Source of the DNA: an uncultured bacterium | GTDB lineage: Bacteria > Hydrogenedentota > Hydrogenedentia > Hydrogenedentales > CAILVY01 | NCBI GenBank assembly: GCA_937951485.1 | Contig: CALEDJ010000030.1 | Span: 1 to 52,610 of the forward strand | DNA: 52,610 nucleotides | Direction: 5' to 3' | In this document: positions 1 to 8,936 of the stretch, piece after piece | Layout of the letters: every line of letters starts with the position of its first letter | How positions within the stretch are numbered: position 1 is the stretch's first letter | The notes under the pieces: model-generated | The model's database searches: none | Told to the model about the DNA's origin: nothing | What the model saw: only the letters and a program-made list of their open reading frames with translations | Translations under genes and position numbers: made by a program

Positions 1-459
1 TCAAGAATGCGAAAACACCCGGAAAACCGCACTTTTTCGGCGCACAAGTCGTCGCATTTTGCCGCATTTTCGCGCCGTTCTCCCGCTGCAATTGCGAAAA
101 ACCCCATGTTTTTGGGGGGTTCAACCCCGTGAACGGTTACCCTCCTCATTATTGTGAGGGGCAGTGAATGGTGTGATTGGCTCACGCCACAAAATTCTTG
201 TGCCTTGCGCGATTGTATCGCGCGCGGTTGTCAGGCCACAAGTATGCGGGAGCGGGCCCGTAACCGTAGCGGGACAGTTCCGGTGACTTGCGGCGACAGC
301 GGCGTTTTGAAATCCGGTGCGTTGCCGGGCCTTTCGGCGAAAGAGATCAGGAAAAGCGGCTTGCCCCCGACGAAGACAGACGGCATCATCGCCGTGCATG
401 TGGCCACCATCCGACGCGGCGCTTGCCGGATACAATTGGAGCGTGAATCAACCAACGGT
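1..459. other. No gene recognised
   Basis: I see no convincing coding sequence here. The open frames on both strands have no recognisable motif and no ribosome binding site. A short inverted repeat (AACCCC/GGGGTT) lies near positions 100-122, with a T-rich loop; it is too weak to call a terminator. The stretch lies downstream of the decayed minus-strand gene that ends at 495. Confidence 0.5.
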
Positions 460-481
460 ATATGGAACGCGCGTTCCATAT
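460..481. promoter_or_regulatory. 22-bp perfect palindrome
   Basis: The 22 bases are exactly self-complementary, with half-site ATATGGAACGC. There is no loop and no T-tract, so it looks more like a dimeric DNA-binding site than a terminator. It lies 14 bp past the stop of the decayed Gfo/Idh/MocA gene. No intact gene adjoins it, so a target cannot be named. Confidence 0.35.
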
Positions 482-494
482 GCCCTTGGCGTTT

Positions 495-819
495 TCAGAT
501 TTGCGCTGCGGCCCGATCCCGCGCGGGACGCGCGCGCAGGCTCTTGGCTTCGTTGTGGTTGATGAAACGCTCCGATTCAGGGTCCAGTTCCAGTTTTCGG
601 GCGAGCATCCACGACAAGGCCGCCGCGTGACACGCGATATGGGAATGCCGCATCACCGTGGCATTCGCGGCGGGCGCCTTGCGCGATTTGATGCAGTCGA
701 AGAAGTCGCGGGCATGCGCTTTCACGTCCAGGCCGGATTCATTTTCGTGCGGCGGCGGTCGTTGTTGCGGCGGCCATGCGGATGAACTGGCGGCGGGTGG
801 CGCCGGATTCATTTCTCAT
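495..819 (-). pseudogene. Gfo/Idh/MocA dehydrogenase relic, internally deleted
   Basis: Two pieces of one gene are joined. The first starts with ATG at 819 behind a good AAGGAGGG site and reads MRNESGATRRQFIRMAAATT, a typical Tat leader (TRRQFIRM); it stops at 739. The second, in another frame and ending at 495, has the C-terminus typical of exported Gfo/Idh/MocA oxidoreductases: HARDFFDCIKSRKAP, then an HxxxCH-like stretch and a RKLELDPESERF tail. The whole Rossmann and catalytic body, roughly 300 residues in the family, is missing, and the join near 740-750 also shifts frame. The gene follows the HzsA-like gene by 38 bp on the same strand, so it was probably co-transcribed with it. It cannot encode a working dehydrogenase. 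Confidence 0.8.
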
Positions 820-857
820 CGCGGAACCCTCCTTGAGTCAATCCGGTTTACTGGAAT

Positions 858-3800
858 TTACTGCACATCGAGCAGTGCCACAACCCGGAATCCGACATTG
901 AAAACCCGCTGATCACTATTGAAAGGCAGACGGTATGACGCCGTGGCGCGGTATGGCCGATCGCGCCATGACCCCCCCCGGACAACACGTTCCGCTTCCA
1001 AATCCCCCACATCGTTTCGCCCATCGTCTTCCCGGTAAGGATAGGGGAGATAAGCGGAACGGGTCCATTCCCACACATTGCCGTGCATGTCATGGAGTCC
1101 CCATGCGTTGGGAAGGTAATTCCCCACATCCGTCGAGACCATGGCGCCGTCGTCAAAGCGGTCACACCGGGGAATGCGGTCATCGTAGCGGTTGGGATTC
1201 TGGATGACTTCAGCGCGCTCATAGTTTTCGCGGGCCGTGCATTGGGCGAATTCCTGCAATTTCCGGTCCGCGAGATTTGCGTGGCGGCTGAAATCGCTGT
1301 CAACGGCGCCAAAGAAAAAGTCCTGATCGGAGCCCGCGCGCGCCGCCCATTCCCATTGCGCTTCGCTAGGCAGGGTGATACGCATGCCCGTGCGTTCGCT
1401 CAACCACGCGCAGAATTGCAGCGCCTCCTCCCATGATACGCGCACAACCGGCTGTTGCGGGCCGTCCAGAGAGAAGCCCTTGCGGCCAAACTGATATCCG
1501 TGCCGGGATTCGTCCCGGCTTTCATGTTGCGGATTGAAGCGCTTGTATTGGGCGTTGGTGACTTCAACGCGCCCCATCCAGAACGGACGCAACGCCACCG
1601 CTGTTGTTGGGCGTTCATCGGGATGCCCTTCATTGGAACCCATGACAAAACGGCCGCCGGGGATAAGCGTCATATCAAGTTGAACGCCTTCGCCCAGGTC
1701 AATCGAAAAAGACGTTTCGCGTTGATCGCTGGCCATGGCCGCGGCGGCGGCATGGTATTCAGCGGCTTCCGCCGCGCCGAAAGGCCAGCCTGGTATTTTC
1801 AGGGCTTCCTGGGTTTCGCCGGGGCTGGGCGCTGGCCCGACGAAGGTGTTGTCGTATGCGGGCAGTTCAGGAATGTGTTCAAGATCGACGTGCGGTCCGG
1901 CCGGCGCGAAGCGCCGGCGCAATTCGTCCGCCCTGGCGTTGACCTTCGGCGCGTGTTCCTGTTGGCATGGATGAGTCTCGGCCCAAGTGCCGTGATACGG
2001 CGCATTCAGGTCCACCCAGGTGGCCAGCCGTTCCCAGGATTCCCGGTCCAGCGCGGTATTGTAATGACCTTTGCGCAGCAATTGCCCCAGTTCGGTCGCG
2101 CTGAAATGGTAGTCGCCGGGCGCAAGCATGCGCATGTCGCTTTCGATGCCGGGCCGCCGCACGAAACGCTGCAAATCCGCATAGGCGCGGGAAAACACGC
2201 CGCCGCGATCCGGACCGACGCCGCCGCTGATTTGCGTGCTCCAGTCGTCAATCATGCGGTCTCCGCGCAGATAAGGAAACTCACGACCATAGGGCGCCGC
2301 CATGCCCTCGGGCGGCGCGTCCCCGTGGCATCCCCCGCAATAGCGGTCAAGGACCGGCTGCACCTCACGGTGAAATGCGAAGCCCCGTTCGGGCTGATGC
2401 CAGCCGGAAGAGAGGGTGGAAGGCGGGCGCAGAAAAGCAATCGCCGGCTCGCTCGGCGGCGCGGACCGCTGGGATTCATGGCAGCCCACGCACGACGCGC
2501 GTTCGCCGGGTTGCAATGTAAACCAACTGCGCATGATCTGCAATGCCTGGCCCTGTTCGTCCAGCGGCTGCACCGCCAGAGCGGTGTTTGCGGGCGCGAT
2601 GAAGTGGGCCGACCCGTCCGCCTCAACAGGCACAGTGCCCAGCACCCGCTTGATGTCCCAGGCGCTGTCTATCCCGAGCGTGCCCAGAAGCCCGCCCTGG
2701 CCGCGGCGGCCAAAGTAGTAACTGAACACGCGCAATTCTTTGACACGGCCCTTGCGGATGCCGTCCAGCCCGCCGCCTTCATAGATGTTCTGCACGTAGA
2801 CAACGCCCGTGTTTTGGGCAAGGTCAACCCGGTCCGGAACAATGGGCGGTTTGGCTTCGGCGCGCAATGGTATTGGCTCGAAGAGCGCGTAATCCGCGAT
2901 TTCGGCGATCAGGGTCATGTTGTCGAATACGTCTGCAAGGTAAATCCCCCAGAGAGCGTCCGGAGCCGGCCTCATGGAAACCAGGAAGTATTTCTCACTG
3001 AGTGGGTAGGGATGGAGAAACTGCGGCCAGACATCGTCCACCAGGCGGTCGCGCACCATAGGATTTACTGTTTTTCCGCGCCCTGGAATTTCCTGAACAA
3101 TGCCGTCAGGTTCGGATTTTCCCCGGGCGGGCTCGACAATCAGCAAGCGACCGCTGCGCTGGGTGCCGTGATGGCCGCTTGCGATTCCGACGATTTTGCC
3201 TGACAGGCCGGGCACGGGCCGCGCATAGAAAAAGGAGTTCGGAAAATACGCGCCGCTTCCCCAATAGGCGCGCTGGTCCGTCCCGTCGGGATTCATGTGA
3301 AACAGCATGCGCGTATTGGAGTGGGGGGTGTCGGAGTACTCCCAGCGATGGTAAAGCACCCGGCCATTGGGGAGCACCCTCGGCGACCAGTTATGGTCCT
3401 GATCGAAGCAAAGTTGGCGCATGGCTCCGCTGGATGGGTCAAGCAAATACAGGTTCGACACATTGTCGCTGCCATAGACGCAGGGCACGGCCACATAGGC
3501 GGCGGTGGAGCCGGTGATGATCCGTCCATCCGGCAGATAACAGGCGTCGTAGTAGTCCACATCGGGGTCTTCGTCCGGAGTAAGCCGCCGGGGCGCGCCG
3601 CCGGCAATGGCCAACTCGTAGACATGCCACCGCCAGTCTTTGTCATGGGATGAGAAGAGCAGGCGGTCTCCGTCCCAATGGAGGCTGATATCGCCGACAA
3701 ATACATCCTCCAGCGGGCGGTACAGGGTGTTCAACGCCGCCGTACTGCCTTGCCGGGCGGCGTCCATGGAAAGCAACGCAATTTCGTTGTCATAGCGGCC

Positions 3801-4271
3801 GCGCGGCAGCGAACAGTTTCCCTGCCAGTTGTGCGGCAGACCGGGAAGGTGCGCATGCCTGCGGACCACCAGTATCTGATTGAAATCAAGCAGGGGATTG
3901 GCCAACAACGCCTCGCGCCGCAACTGCATCAATTCCTCGAAGCGCGCTCGGGCGCCGGGGTCCTTCTGCTCCAAGCCATGGCGCAACGTCTCCATATCCG
4001 CCGCAAACGCATCCAGGCGCGCCAGATATTCGCCGCCTCGGGGATAGGCATCGCCAAAGGCATCGCGCATGTCCTCGATAGCGAGGCGCAGCGCTTCAAT
4101 ATCAAAGGCGTAATCAATGCGCGGCGCGCCGTTGTCCCCAAATGAGCAGCCGATTGATCCAAGCAGGGCAACCATCGTTGCCGCCCCGGTCCGGCCAGAT
4201 GAAGAAGCGCGCTTTCCGACAAAAGCATTCAATGATGAAACGATGCACGAAAAAAGGGACCTGCGCGCCAT
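858..4271 (-). CDS. HzsA-like c-type cytochrome lipoprotein with C-terminal FGE-fold domain
   Basis: This 1137-residue protein starts at an ATG behind AAAGGAG. The N-terminus is export-like and Cys42 sits in a weak lipobox (GSIGC). Residues about 130-580 form a TolB/propeller-like region of the kind found in proteins related to the hydrazine synthase alpha subunit. Two haem c motifs follow, CVGCH (594-598) and CGGCH (645-649). From about residue 880 there is a full FGE/SUMF1 fold: IPGGRFVMGS, WMGRVEVTNAQY, LPSEAQWEWAARAG, GNVWEW, VRGGSW and GFRVV. The GGSW segment lacks the paired cysteines of true formylglycine-generating enzymes, so sulfatase activation is unlikely. I infer a periplasmic redox or substrate-binding role. 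Hydrazine synthesis is not implied by this homology. Confidence 0.85.
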   Translation of the reverse strand: MARRSLFSCIVSSLNAFVGKRASSSGRTGAATMVALLGSIGCSFGDNGAPRIDYAFDIEALRLAIEDMRDAFGDAYPRGGEYLARLDAFAADMETLRHGLEQKDPGARARFEELMQLRREALLANPLLDFNQILVVRRHAHLPGLPHNWQGNCSLPRGRYDNEIALLSMDAARQGSTAALNTLYRPLEDVFVGDISLHWDGDRLLFSSHDKDWRWHVYELAIAGGAPRRLTPDEDPDVDYYDACYLPDGRIITGSTAAYVAVPCVYGSDNVSNLYLLDPSSGAMRQLCFDQDHNWSPRVLPNGRVLYHRWEYSDTPHSNTRMLFHMNPDGTDQRAYWGSGAYFPNSFFYARPVPGLSGKIVGIASGHHGTQRSGRLLIVEPARGKSEPDGIVQEIPGRGKTVNPMVRDRLVDDVWPQFLHPYPLSEKYFLVSMRPAPDALWGIYLADVFDNMTLIAEIADYALFEPIPLRAEAKPPIVPDRVDLAQNTGVVYVQNIYEGGGLDGIRKGRVKELRVFSYYFGRRGQGGLLGTLGIDSAWDIKRVLGTVPVEADGSAHFIAPANTALAVQPLDEQGQALQIMRSWFTLQPGERASCVGCHESQRSAPPSEPAIAFLRPPSTLSSGWHQPERGFAFHREVQPVLDRYCGGCHGDAPPEGMAAPYGREFPYLRGDRMIDDWSTQISGGVGPDRGGVFSRAYADLQRFVRRPGIESDMRMLAPGDYHFSATELGQLLRKGHYNTALDRESWERLATWVDLNAPYHGTWAETHPCQQEHAPKVNARADELRRRFAPAGPHVDLEHIPELPAYDNTFVGPAPSPGETQEALKIPGWPFGAAEAAEYHAAAAAMASDQRETSFSIDLGEGVQLDMTLIPGGRFVMGSNEGHPDERPTTAVALRPFWMGRVEVTNAQYKRFNPQHESRDESRHGYQFGRKGFSLDGPQQPVVRVSWEEALQFCAWLSERTGMRITLPSEAQWEWAARAGSDQDFFFGAVDSDFSRHANLADRKLQEFAQCTARENYERAEVIQNPNRYDDRIPRCDRFDDGAMVSTDVGNYLPNAWGLHDMHGNVWEWTRSAYLPYPYREDDGRNDVGDLEAERVVRGGSWRDRPYRATASYRLPFNSDQRVFNVGFRVVALLDVQ

Positions 4272-4473
4272 GAGACCACTCCTTTACGATCTTTGCATCT
4301 TTCGATATCCGGTTCATATCGTTGCGTTTATCCGCCGCGCATGTCAAGAAAATAGTTATTGATACAGGGGACATGCACCATTATCCGTTTGATGGTCCTC
4401 ATCACGGAAAAAGGTGGGCGACCGATGGTTACCCTGTCATGTAATATGTTGGGGCAGGCCCAGCGCCGCAACT

Positions 4474-4501
4474 CTTGCTATTCGTGCCATGCTGATATAC
4501 T
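4474..4501 (+). promoter_or_regulatory. Possible sigma70 promoter of the small-protein/ADH operon
   Basis: CTTGCT and TATACT are separated by 16 bp, about 60 bases upstream of the start at 4562. The -35 match is weak. The palindrome at 4519-4537 lies just downstream, as an operator would. Confidence 0.3.
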
Positions 4502-4518
4502 ATCCCCCGCGAAACGAT

Positions 4519-4537
4519 GGAACAGTATACTGTTTCC
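4519..4537 (+). promoter_or_regulatory. Palindromic operator candidate
   Basis: The core AACAGTATACTGTT (4521-4534) is a perfect 14-bp palindrome flanked by GG and TCC, so the site is nearly symmetric over 19 bp. It lies between the putative promoter and the ribosome binding site of the gene at 4562. It could bind a dimeric repressor of the dehydrogenase operon; no regulator gene is adjacent. Confidence 0.4.
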
Positions 4538-4561
4538 AGAACGCAAGGAGAGGTCGGCGCC

Positions 4562-4774
4562 ATGGGAATAGAAAATTACTTGGAATACCAGCGGCGGGAG
4601 TACTGCAAGGATATCGCGTGCCCTGTGCAGAGGCTTCTGGACCGCCAGACGCCGGGTTCGCCGGACTATGAATCGGTGCGGCAAATCTGCACAACCCGGT
4701 GTATTCACACAACCTATGAGTTCCATCATTGGCTGATTGAAAAAGGGTATCTTCTGCTCCGGCCCCGGCGCTGA
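4562..4774 (+). CDS. Small cysteine-containing protein
   Basis: The protein has 70 residues. The ATG at 4562 is preferred over the upstream ATG at 4517 because AAGGAGAGG lies 8 bases before it, and because the protein then begins MGIENYLEYQRREYC. Cysteines occur in a CPVQ segment and a CTTRC segment (CxxxC spacing), which would suit metal binding. The C-terminal part, ending in HHWLIEKGYL, looks helical. It sits 35 bp upstream of the zinc alcohol dehydrogenase on the same strand and is probably co-transcribed. I do not recognise a named family; the composition looks like a conserved real protein. Confidence 0.7.
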   Translation: MGIENYLEYQRREYCKDIACPVQRLLDRQTPGSPDYESVRQICTTRCIHTTYEFHHWLIEKGYLLLRPRR

Positions 4775-4809
4775 TCCAACAAGAAACCATCAACTGTGAG
4801 GGGAAGTCC

Positions 4810-5835
4810 ATGCGGGTAGCGGTGTACTATAGAAATACTGACGTTCGCATCGAGGAACGGCCCAGGCCGGTCATCGGTGCCGGGGAACTGCTGGTCAAGA
4901 CGATGGCCAGCGGGATATGCGGCAGCGACGTGCTGGAGTGGTACCGGATCAAGAAGGCGCCCATCGTGCTGGGCCACGAGATCGCGGGCGATATCGTGGA
5001 AGTCGGCGAGGGGGTCGGCAGGTTCCGGGTCGGCGACCGGGTATTTGTTTCCCATCACGTTCCATGCAACACCTGCTGGTACTGTCTGCACGGCAACCAT
5101 ACGGTATGCGAAACGTTGCATACGACCAATTTCGACCCGGGCGGGTTCTCGGAGTTTATCCGGATTCCGGCGATCAATGTGGACAGGGGCACGTTCCGCC
5201 TGCCGGACAATGTTTCCTATGCGGAGGGCGCTTTTGTGGAGCCGCTGGCATGCGTGCTGCGCGGCCAGCGCCTGGCGGGATTCCAACCCGGTCAGACCAT
5301 GTTGATCCTGGGCAGCGGCATTTCGGGGATTCTCCATCTGATGGCGGGCCGGGCGATGGGCGCAGGCGCCATCTTCATGACGGATACCGACGCGTATCGC
5401 ATCGAAAAGGCGAAGGCATTCGGCGCCGATGCGGCGTTCAGCGCCCGGGACGATGTGCCCGCCCGCGTGCGGGAACTGAACGGCGGACGTCTGGCGGACC
5501 TTGTTGTGGTGTGTACAGGCGCGCTTGGGGCCTTCAAACAGGCTCTGCAATCCGTGGACAGGGCGGGAACGCTGCTGTGTTTCGCCACCACGGATCCGGG
5601 AGTCGAATTGTCCATTCCCTTGAACGATTTCTGGCGGAACGGCATCCGCATCATGCCTTCGTATGCGAACAGTCCGTATGACGCCGAGTTGGCCATCCGG
5701 CTGCTTGCGGCAAAGCGCGTGCCTGTCGAGGACATGATTACCCACCGGCTCGGGCTTGAGGACACGCCCCTGGGCTTCCGGCTGATGGCGGAACCATGCG
5801 AATCGCTGAAAATCATCATCGAACCGCAACGTTAG
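4810..5835 (+). CDS. Zinc-dependent medium-chain alcohol (polyol) dehydrogenase
   Basis: This 341-residue protein belongs to the sorbitol/threonine dehydrogenase group, which oxidises a secondary alcohol with NAD(P). Catalytic zinc ligands are visible at Cys37 (GICGSD) and His56-Glu57 in the GHE signature. The four structural-zinc cysteines are at 86, 89, 92 and 100. The nucleotide-binding loop is GSGISG, near residue 167. The start follows a GAGGGGA site. The length is normal and no key residue is missing. The partner is the small Cys protein upstream. The substrate cannot be read from the sequence. Confidence 0.9.
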   Translation: MRVAVYYRNTDVRIEERPRPVIGAGELLVKTMASGICGSDVLEWYRIKKAPIVLGHEIAGDIVEVGEGVGRFRVGDRVFVSHHVPCNTCWYCLHGNHTVCETLHTTNFDPGGFSEFIRIPAINVDRGTFRLPDNVSYAEGAFVEPLACVLRGQRLAGFQPGQTMLILGSGISGILHLMAGRAMGAGAIFMTDTDAYRIEKAKAFGADAAFSARDDVPARVRELNGGRLADLVVVCTGALGAFKQALQSVDRAGTLLCFATTDPGVELSIPLNDFWRNGIRIMPSYANSPYDAELAIRLLAAKRVPVEDMITHRLGLEDTPLGFRLMAEPCESLKIIIEPQR

Positions 5836-6009
5836 CCTTCCGCTCCGTGTGCAAAGGGGTGGCGCGCAGAACAACGCATTTTGCCTGGGTCTGAAAACCC
5901 GGAAGATGCAACTGCAAGGTTTTTTTGCACCCGGGGGCGCAGATCAATCCCGTGGCACATTCAAAACCGAAGACGAAACGGAGTTGTGTCGCAACTGCCG
6001 GGTTCATGC

Positions 6010-6038
6010 TTGCACGACCGGAAGGCATTCGTTAGAGT
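6010..6038 (+). promoter_or_regulatory. Putative sigma70 promoter of the ABC exporter
   Basis: TTGCAC and TAGAGT are separated by exactly 17 bp, about 50 bases upstream of the ATPase start. This fits the end of the 250-bp gap that follows the dehydrogenase gene. Confidence 0.4.
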
Positions 6039-6088
6039 GTTCGCCGCCGCAATGACGGCGCGTTGATGACTCCTGTATTCCAACAATC

Positions 6089-6841
6089 ATGAGACCTGCG
6101 ATGATTCTCACGGAAAATCTCACAAAACGCTTCGGCAGTAACGTCGCGGTGGATGCGCTCAATCTGCAAATTGATGCGGGAACTTTTTTCTGTTTCCTGG
6201 GGCCGAACGGCGCAGGCAAAACCACGACCATCAAGATGCTTACGGGACTGCTGCATCCAGCGGCGGGCCGCGCGGTACTGGGCGGACACGACATCCAACG
6301 AGAACCGGTGGCCGCAAAGCGGCTGTTGGGCTATGTACCGGATCAGCCGTTTCTTTACGACAAACTCACCGGGCGCGAGTTTATGCACTTCGTCGCGGGA
6401 TTGTATCAATTGCCCGATGGCGCATGGCAAAAAAAGCGCGATGAACTTCTTGAAATGTTCGAGATCGCGGGGGTGGCGGACCAGTTAATCGAAGACTACA
6501 GCCACGGCATGCGCCAGAAACTCTGCTTTGCCGCGTGCTTTCTCCATGATCCGCGTATTGTCATCGTGGATGAGCCGTGGGTGGGCCTCGACCCCAAGAA
6601 CATCCGTTTCGTCAAAGACTTTCTCAAACAGAAGACGCGGGAAGAAGGACTGACGGTCTTTATGTCCACGCACACGCTGAGCATAGCGGAGGAGATCGCG
6701 GATGTGATCGGGATCATCAACGCGGGCCGTCTGCTGCATGTGGGCACGGTCGCGCGGATCAAGGCGCTGCGCGCCCACCCGGGATCACTTGAAGACGTGT
6801 TTCTGGAACTGACCCGTCCCGGCGAAGAGATGCCCGCATGA
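6089..6841 (+). CDS. ABC transporter ATP-binding protein
   Basis: This is a 250-residue ATPase of the ABC-2 exporter type. It has Walker A GPNGAGKTTT, signature region YSHGMRQKL, Walker B IVIVDEPWVGLDP and the H-loop in STHTLS. The alternative start at 6101 (MILTENLTKRFG) fits the family N-terminus equally well; neither has a clear ribosome binding site. It overlaps the permease by 4 bp (ATGA), so the two should be translationally coupled. The substrate is unknown. Confidence 0.92.
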   Translation: MRPAMILTENLTKRFGSNVAVDALNLQIDAGTFFCFLGPNGAGKTTTIKMLTGLLHPAAGRAVLGGHDIQREPVAAKRLLGYVPDQPFLYDKLTGREFMHFVAGLYQLPDGAWQKKRDELLEMFEIAGVADQLIEDYSHGMRQKLCFAACFLHDPRIVIVDEPWVGLDPKNIRFVKDFLKQKTREEGLTVFMSTHTLSIAEEIADVIGIINAGRLLHVGTVARIKALRAHPGSLEDVFLELTRPGEEMPA

Positions 6842-8532
6842 GCCAACTCTGGGCGGTGATACTTGCGAAGTGCCGCATGGCCGGACACCAGATTGCGGGC
6901 GTGCGCCATGAATCCAAACTCAAGGTGGGCGTGATTACCGTGGCCGCCATCAGTCTGTGGCTGGGCGCGTACTTCCTGTTCTCGGCGGGTTTCGGTTTCC
7001 TGATCCAGTTCGGGGGGCGCGGGGCGGGCGAGTTCAACTTCGGCGATTTGTTAATGAGCCGCATGCTGGGCATTCTGGCGCTGTCGGTTTTTATGTTGCT
7101 GATCTTCTCCAACGTGCTGGTGGCGTTCTCCACAATCTATCGCTCGCGGGAAGTGGCCTACCTGGTGCAGTCGCCTGTGCCCTTTGAGTCGCTTTTCTAT
7201 ATGCGCTTTCTGGAATCGTTGGCCTTCAGTTCCTGGTCACTGGCCTTTCTGGGGTCGCCGCTGATGCTGGCTTATGGCGTGCGCACGGAAGCGCCGTCGA
7301 TCTTTTACGCGGCGAATCTGGCCTTTTTCCTGCCGTATGTGATTATTCCGGCCTGCATTGGATGCATGATCACCATGGCGCTGGCATGGATGTTTCCGCG
7401 CCTGCGCATGCCCGTCGTGGCTGCGATTGCCCTGGCGGCATTGGCCGCCTTCTTCATGATGATCCGGTACACCATCCGGCGGACGCGCATCGCGGAGGAT
7501 GCCGTGCTGCCGGCTTTTCTCGACGCCACGTCCCGCATGCAGTCGCCGTTTCTGCCGAGTCATTGGGCTTCTCAGGGGATACTGTCGGCGGCGCAGTGGA
7601 ACGTGCGCGAATCGCTGTTCTGGCTGCTGGTGCTGTCATCCACCGCGATGATGGCGCTGTGGGTATGCGGTCGGATCGCGCACCACATCTTCTATCCCGG
7701 CTGGTCTTACCTTGCCGGACAGGACCGCAAACGCGAGAAACCGATGGGCCGGGGTATTCTGGGGCGGCTGGAGCAATGGGCGCGGCCTCTACGCGATCCG
7801 CATCGCGCGCTCGCGGTAAAGGACGTCAAACTGTTCTGGCGCGACGCGACGCAGTGGTCGCAATTCGTCATCTTTTTCGGCATCATGGCGGTGTACATCG
7901 CCAATCTTCGCAATACATCGCGCTTCTACGAACAGGAGATGTGGCGCAGCATCATCGCCAACCTGAACGTGGGGTCCGTGTCGCTGATCCTGGCCACCCT
8001 GACCAGCCGGTTCGTGTTTCCACTGGTCAGCCTCGAGGGTCGCCGCTTCTGGATCATCGGTCTGGCCCCCCTTTCCTTCAAACAACTGGTCTGGCAGAAG
8101 TTCTGGCTCAGTGTCGCCACAACTTCCGTGTTCACCGTCGGCCTGGCCATCCTCTCCGGCATCATGCTCAAACTCGACCCCATCCACTTCTGCTTGACCG
8201 TTTTCAGCGTCGCCATCACCAATTTCGGGCTGGCGGGACTGGCGGTGGGGCTGGGCGCGCTGTACCCGACCTTTACCGAAGACAACCCGGCCAGGATTGT
8301 TTCCGGCATGGGCGGCACGCTCAATCTGTTAATGAGCGTGGGCTACATCACGCTGGTGGTGGGCGCGCAGGCGGTGATCCTGCAGTGGCGCGTACTGGGA
8401 CGCTATGCCGACCCCGCCATGTTCTGGTATGCGCTGGCGGCCGTGGTGGTTTTCATTGGCCTGCTGAGCGCCGCTTGTGTCATACTGCCCATGCGTTTTG
8501 GATTGCGAAATCTCAATGACATGGAATTTTGA
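6838..8532 (+). CDS. ABC-2 type permease
   Basis: This 564-residue protein has many hydrophobic segments, for example around residues 35-60, 80-105, 155-185 and 195-215, and again in the C-terminal half. This agrees with a large ABC-2 permease working with the ATPase encoded just upstream. The start codon overlaps the ATPase stop. A cytoplasmic basic stretch in the middle (GQDRKREKPMGRG) divides the protein into two membrane halves, suggesting a tandem-permease layout. Its substrate cannot be predicted. Confidence 0.88.
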   Translation: MSQLWAVILAKCRMAGHQIAGVRHESKLKVGVITVAAISLWLGAYFLFSAGFGFLIQFGGRGAGEFNFGDLLMSRMLGILALSVFMLLIFSNVLVAFSTIYRSREVAYLVQSPVPFESLFYMRFLESLAFSSWSLAFLGSPLMLAYGVRTEAPSIFYAANLAFFLPYVIIPACIGCMITMALAWMFPRLRMPVVAAIALAALAAFFMMIRYTIRRTRIAEDAVLPAFLDATSRMQSPFLPSHWASQGILSAAQWNVRESLFWLLVLSSTAMMALWVCGRIAHHIFYPGWSYLAGQDRKREKPMGRGILGRLEQWARPLRDPHRALAVKDVKLFWRDATQWSQFVIFFGIMAVYIANLRNTSRFYEQEMWRSIIANLNVGSVSLILATLTSRFVFPLVSLEGRRFWIIGLAPLSFKQLVWQKFWLSVATTSVFTVGLAILSGIMLKLDPIHFCLTVFSVAITNFGLAGLAVGLGALYPTFTEDNPARIVSGMGGTLNLLMSVGYITLVVGAQAVILQWRVLGRYADPAMFWYALAAVVVFIGLLSAACVILPMRFGLRNLNDMEF

Positions 8533-8536
8533 CGGG

Positions 8537-8932
8537 ATGCGTGAATTTGCGGTTCGCACAAGGAAACACACCGAGTTCATCGTGATTGACGGGGAGATTC
8601 AGCGGATAGTGGACGCCTCCGGCGTAAAAGAAGGTGTGGCGCATGCGTATGTGCCGCACACCACCGCGGGCATCACGATCAACGAAAATGCCGACCCCGA
8701 TGTGGTCGCCGATATCGGGGCCGCCCTGGAACGCATGGTTCCCTGGCGGGCGGGCTATGCCCATGTTGAAGGCAATGCTGCGGCGCATGTCAAGGCATGC
8801 ATGATCGGGTCCAGCGTTTCCGTGCTTGTTCACGACGGACGTCTCGCGCTGGGCACCTGGCAATCCATCTATTTCTGTGAATTCGACGGGCCCCGCGCGC
8901 GCAAGGTCTGGGTGCAGGTCATGGGGATGTGA
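8537..8932 (+). CDS. yjbQ: YjbQ/UPF0047 family protein
   Basis: The protein has 131 residues. The ATG at 8537 is chosen because the product then starts MREFAVRTRKHTEF, the usual family beginning; an in-frame ATG at 8516 inside the permease end is possible. The signature runs VPHTTAGITINENADPDV, then HVEGNAAAH, then DGRLALGTWQ and YFCEFDGPR, with all the conserved histidines. Members are small trimeric metal-binding proteins, some with weak thiamin-phosphate synthase activity, but the physiological role is unsettled. It starts 4 bases after the permease stop, so it belongs to the same transcript. Confidence 0.92.
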   Translation: MREFAVRTRKHTEFIVIDGEIQRIVDASGVKEGVAHAYVPHTTAGITINENADPDVVADIGAALERMVPWRAGYAHVEGNAAAHVKACMIGSSVSVLVHDGRLALGTWQSIYFCEFDGPRARKVWVQVMGM

Positions 8933-8936
8933 TGCC

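Noticed and set aside
1455-3203. Long plus-strand open frame (582 codons)
   Set aside because: It is antisense to the cytochrome/FGE-like gene, which has clear motifs. The translated product has no recognisable domain and no ribosome site.
858-4271. Hydrazine synthase or true formylglycine-generating enzyme
   Set aside because: Only a relative of the HZS alpha subunit is present, without the beta/gamma parts, and the FGE cysteines are missing.
4726-5874. Minus-strand frame of 382 codons
   Set aside because: It is the complement of the zinc alcohol dehydrogenase; high GC leaves the opposite frame open.
5836-6009. Terminator after the alcohol dehydrogenase gene
   Set aside because: There is a T7 run near 5920 but no adequate stem directly before it.
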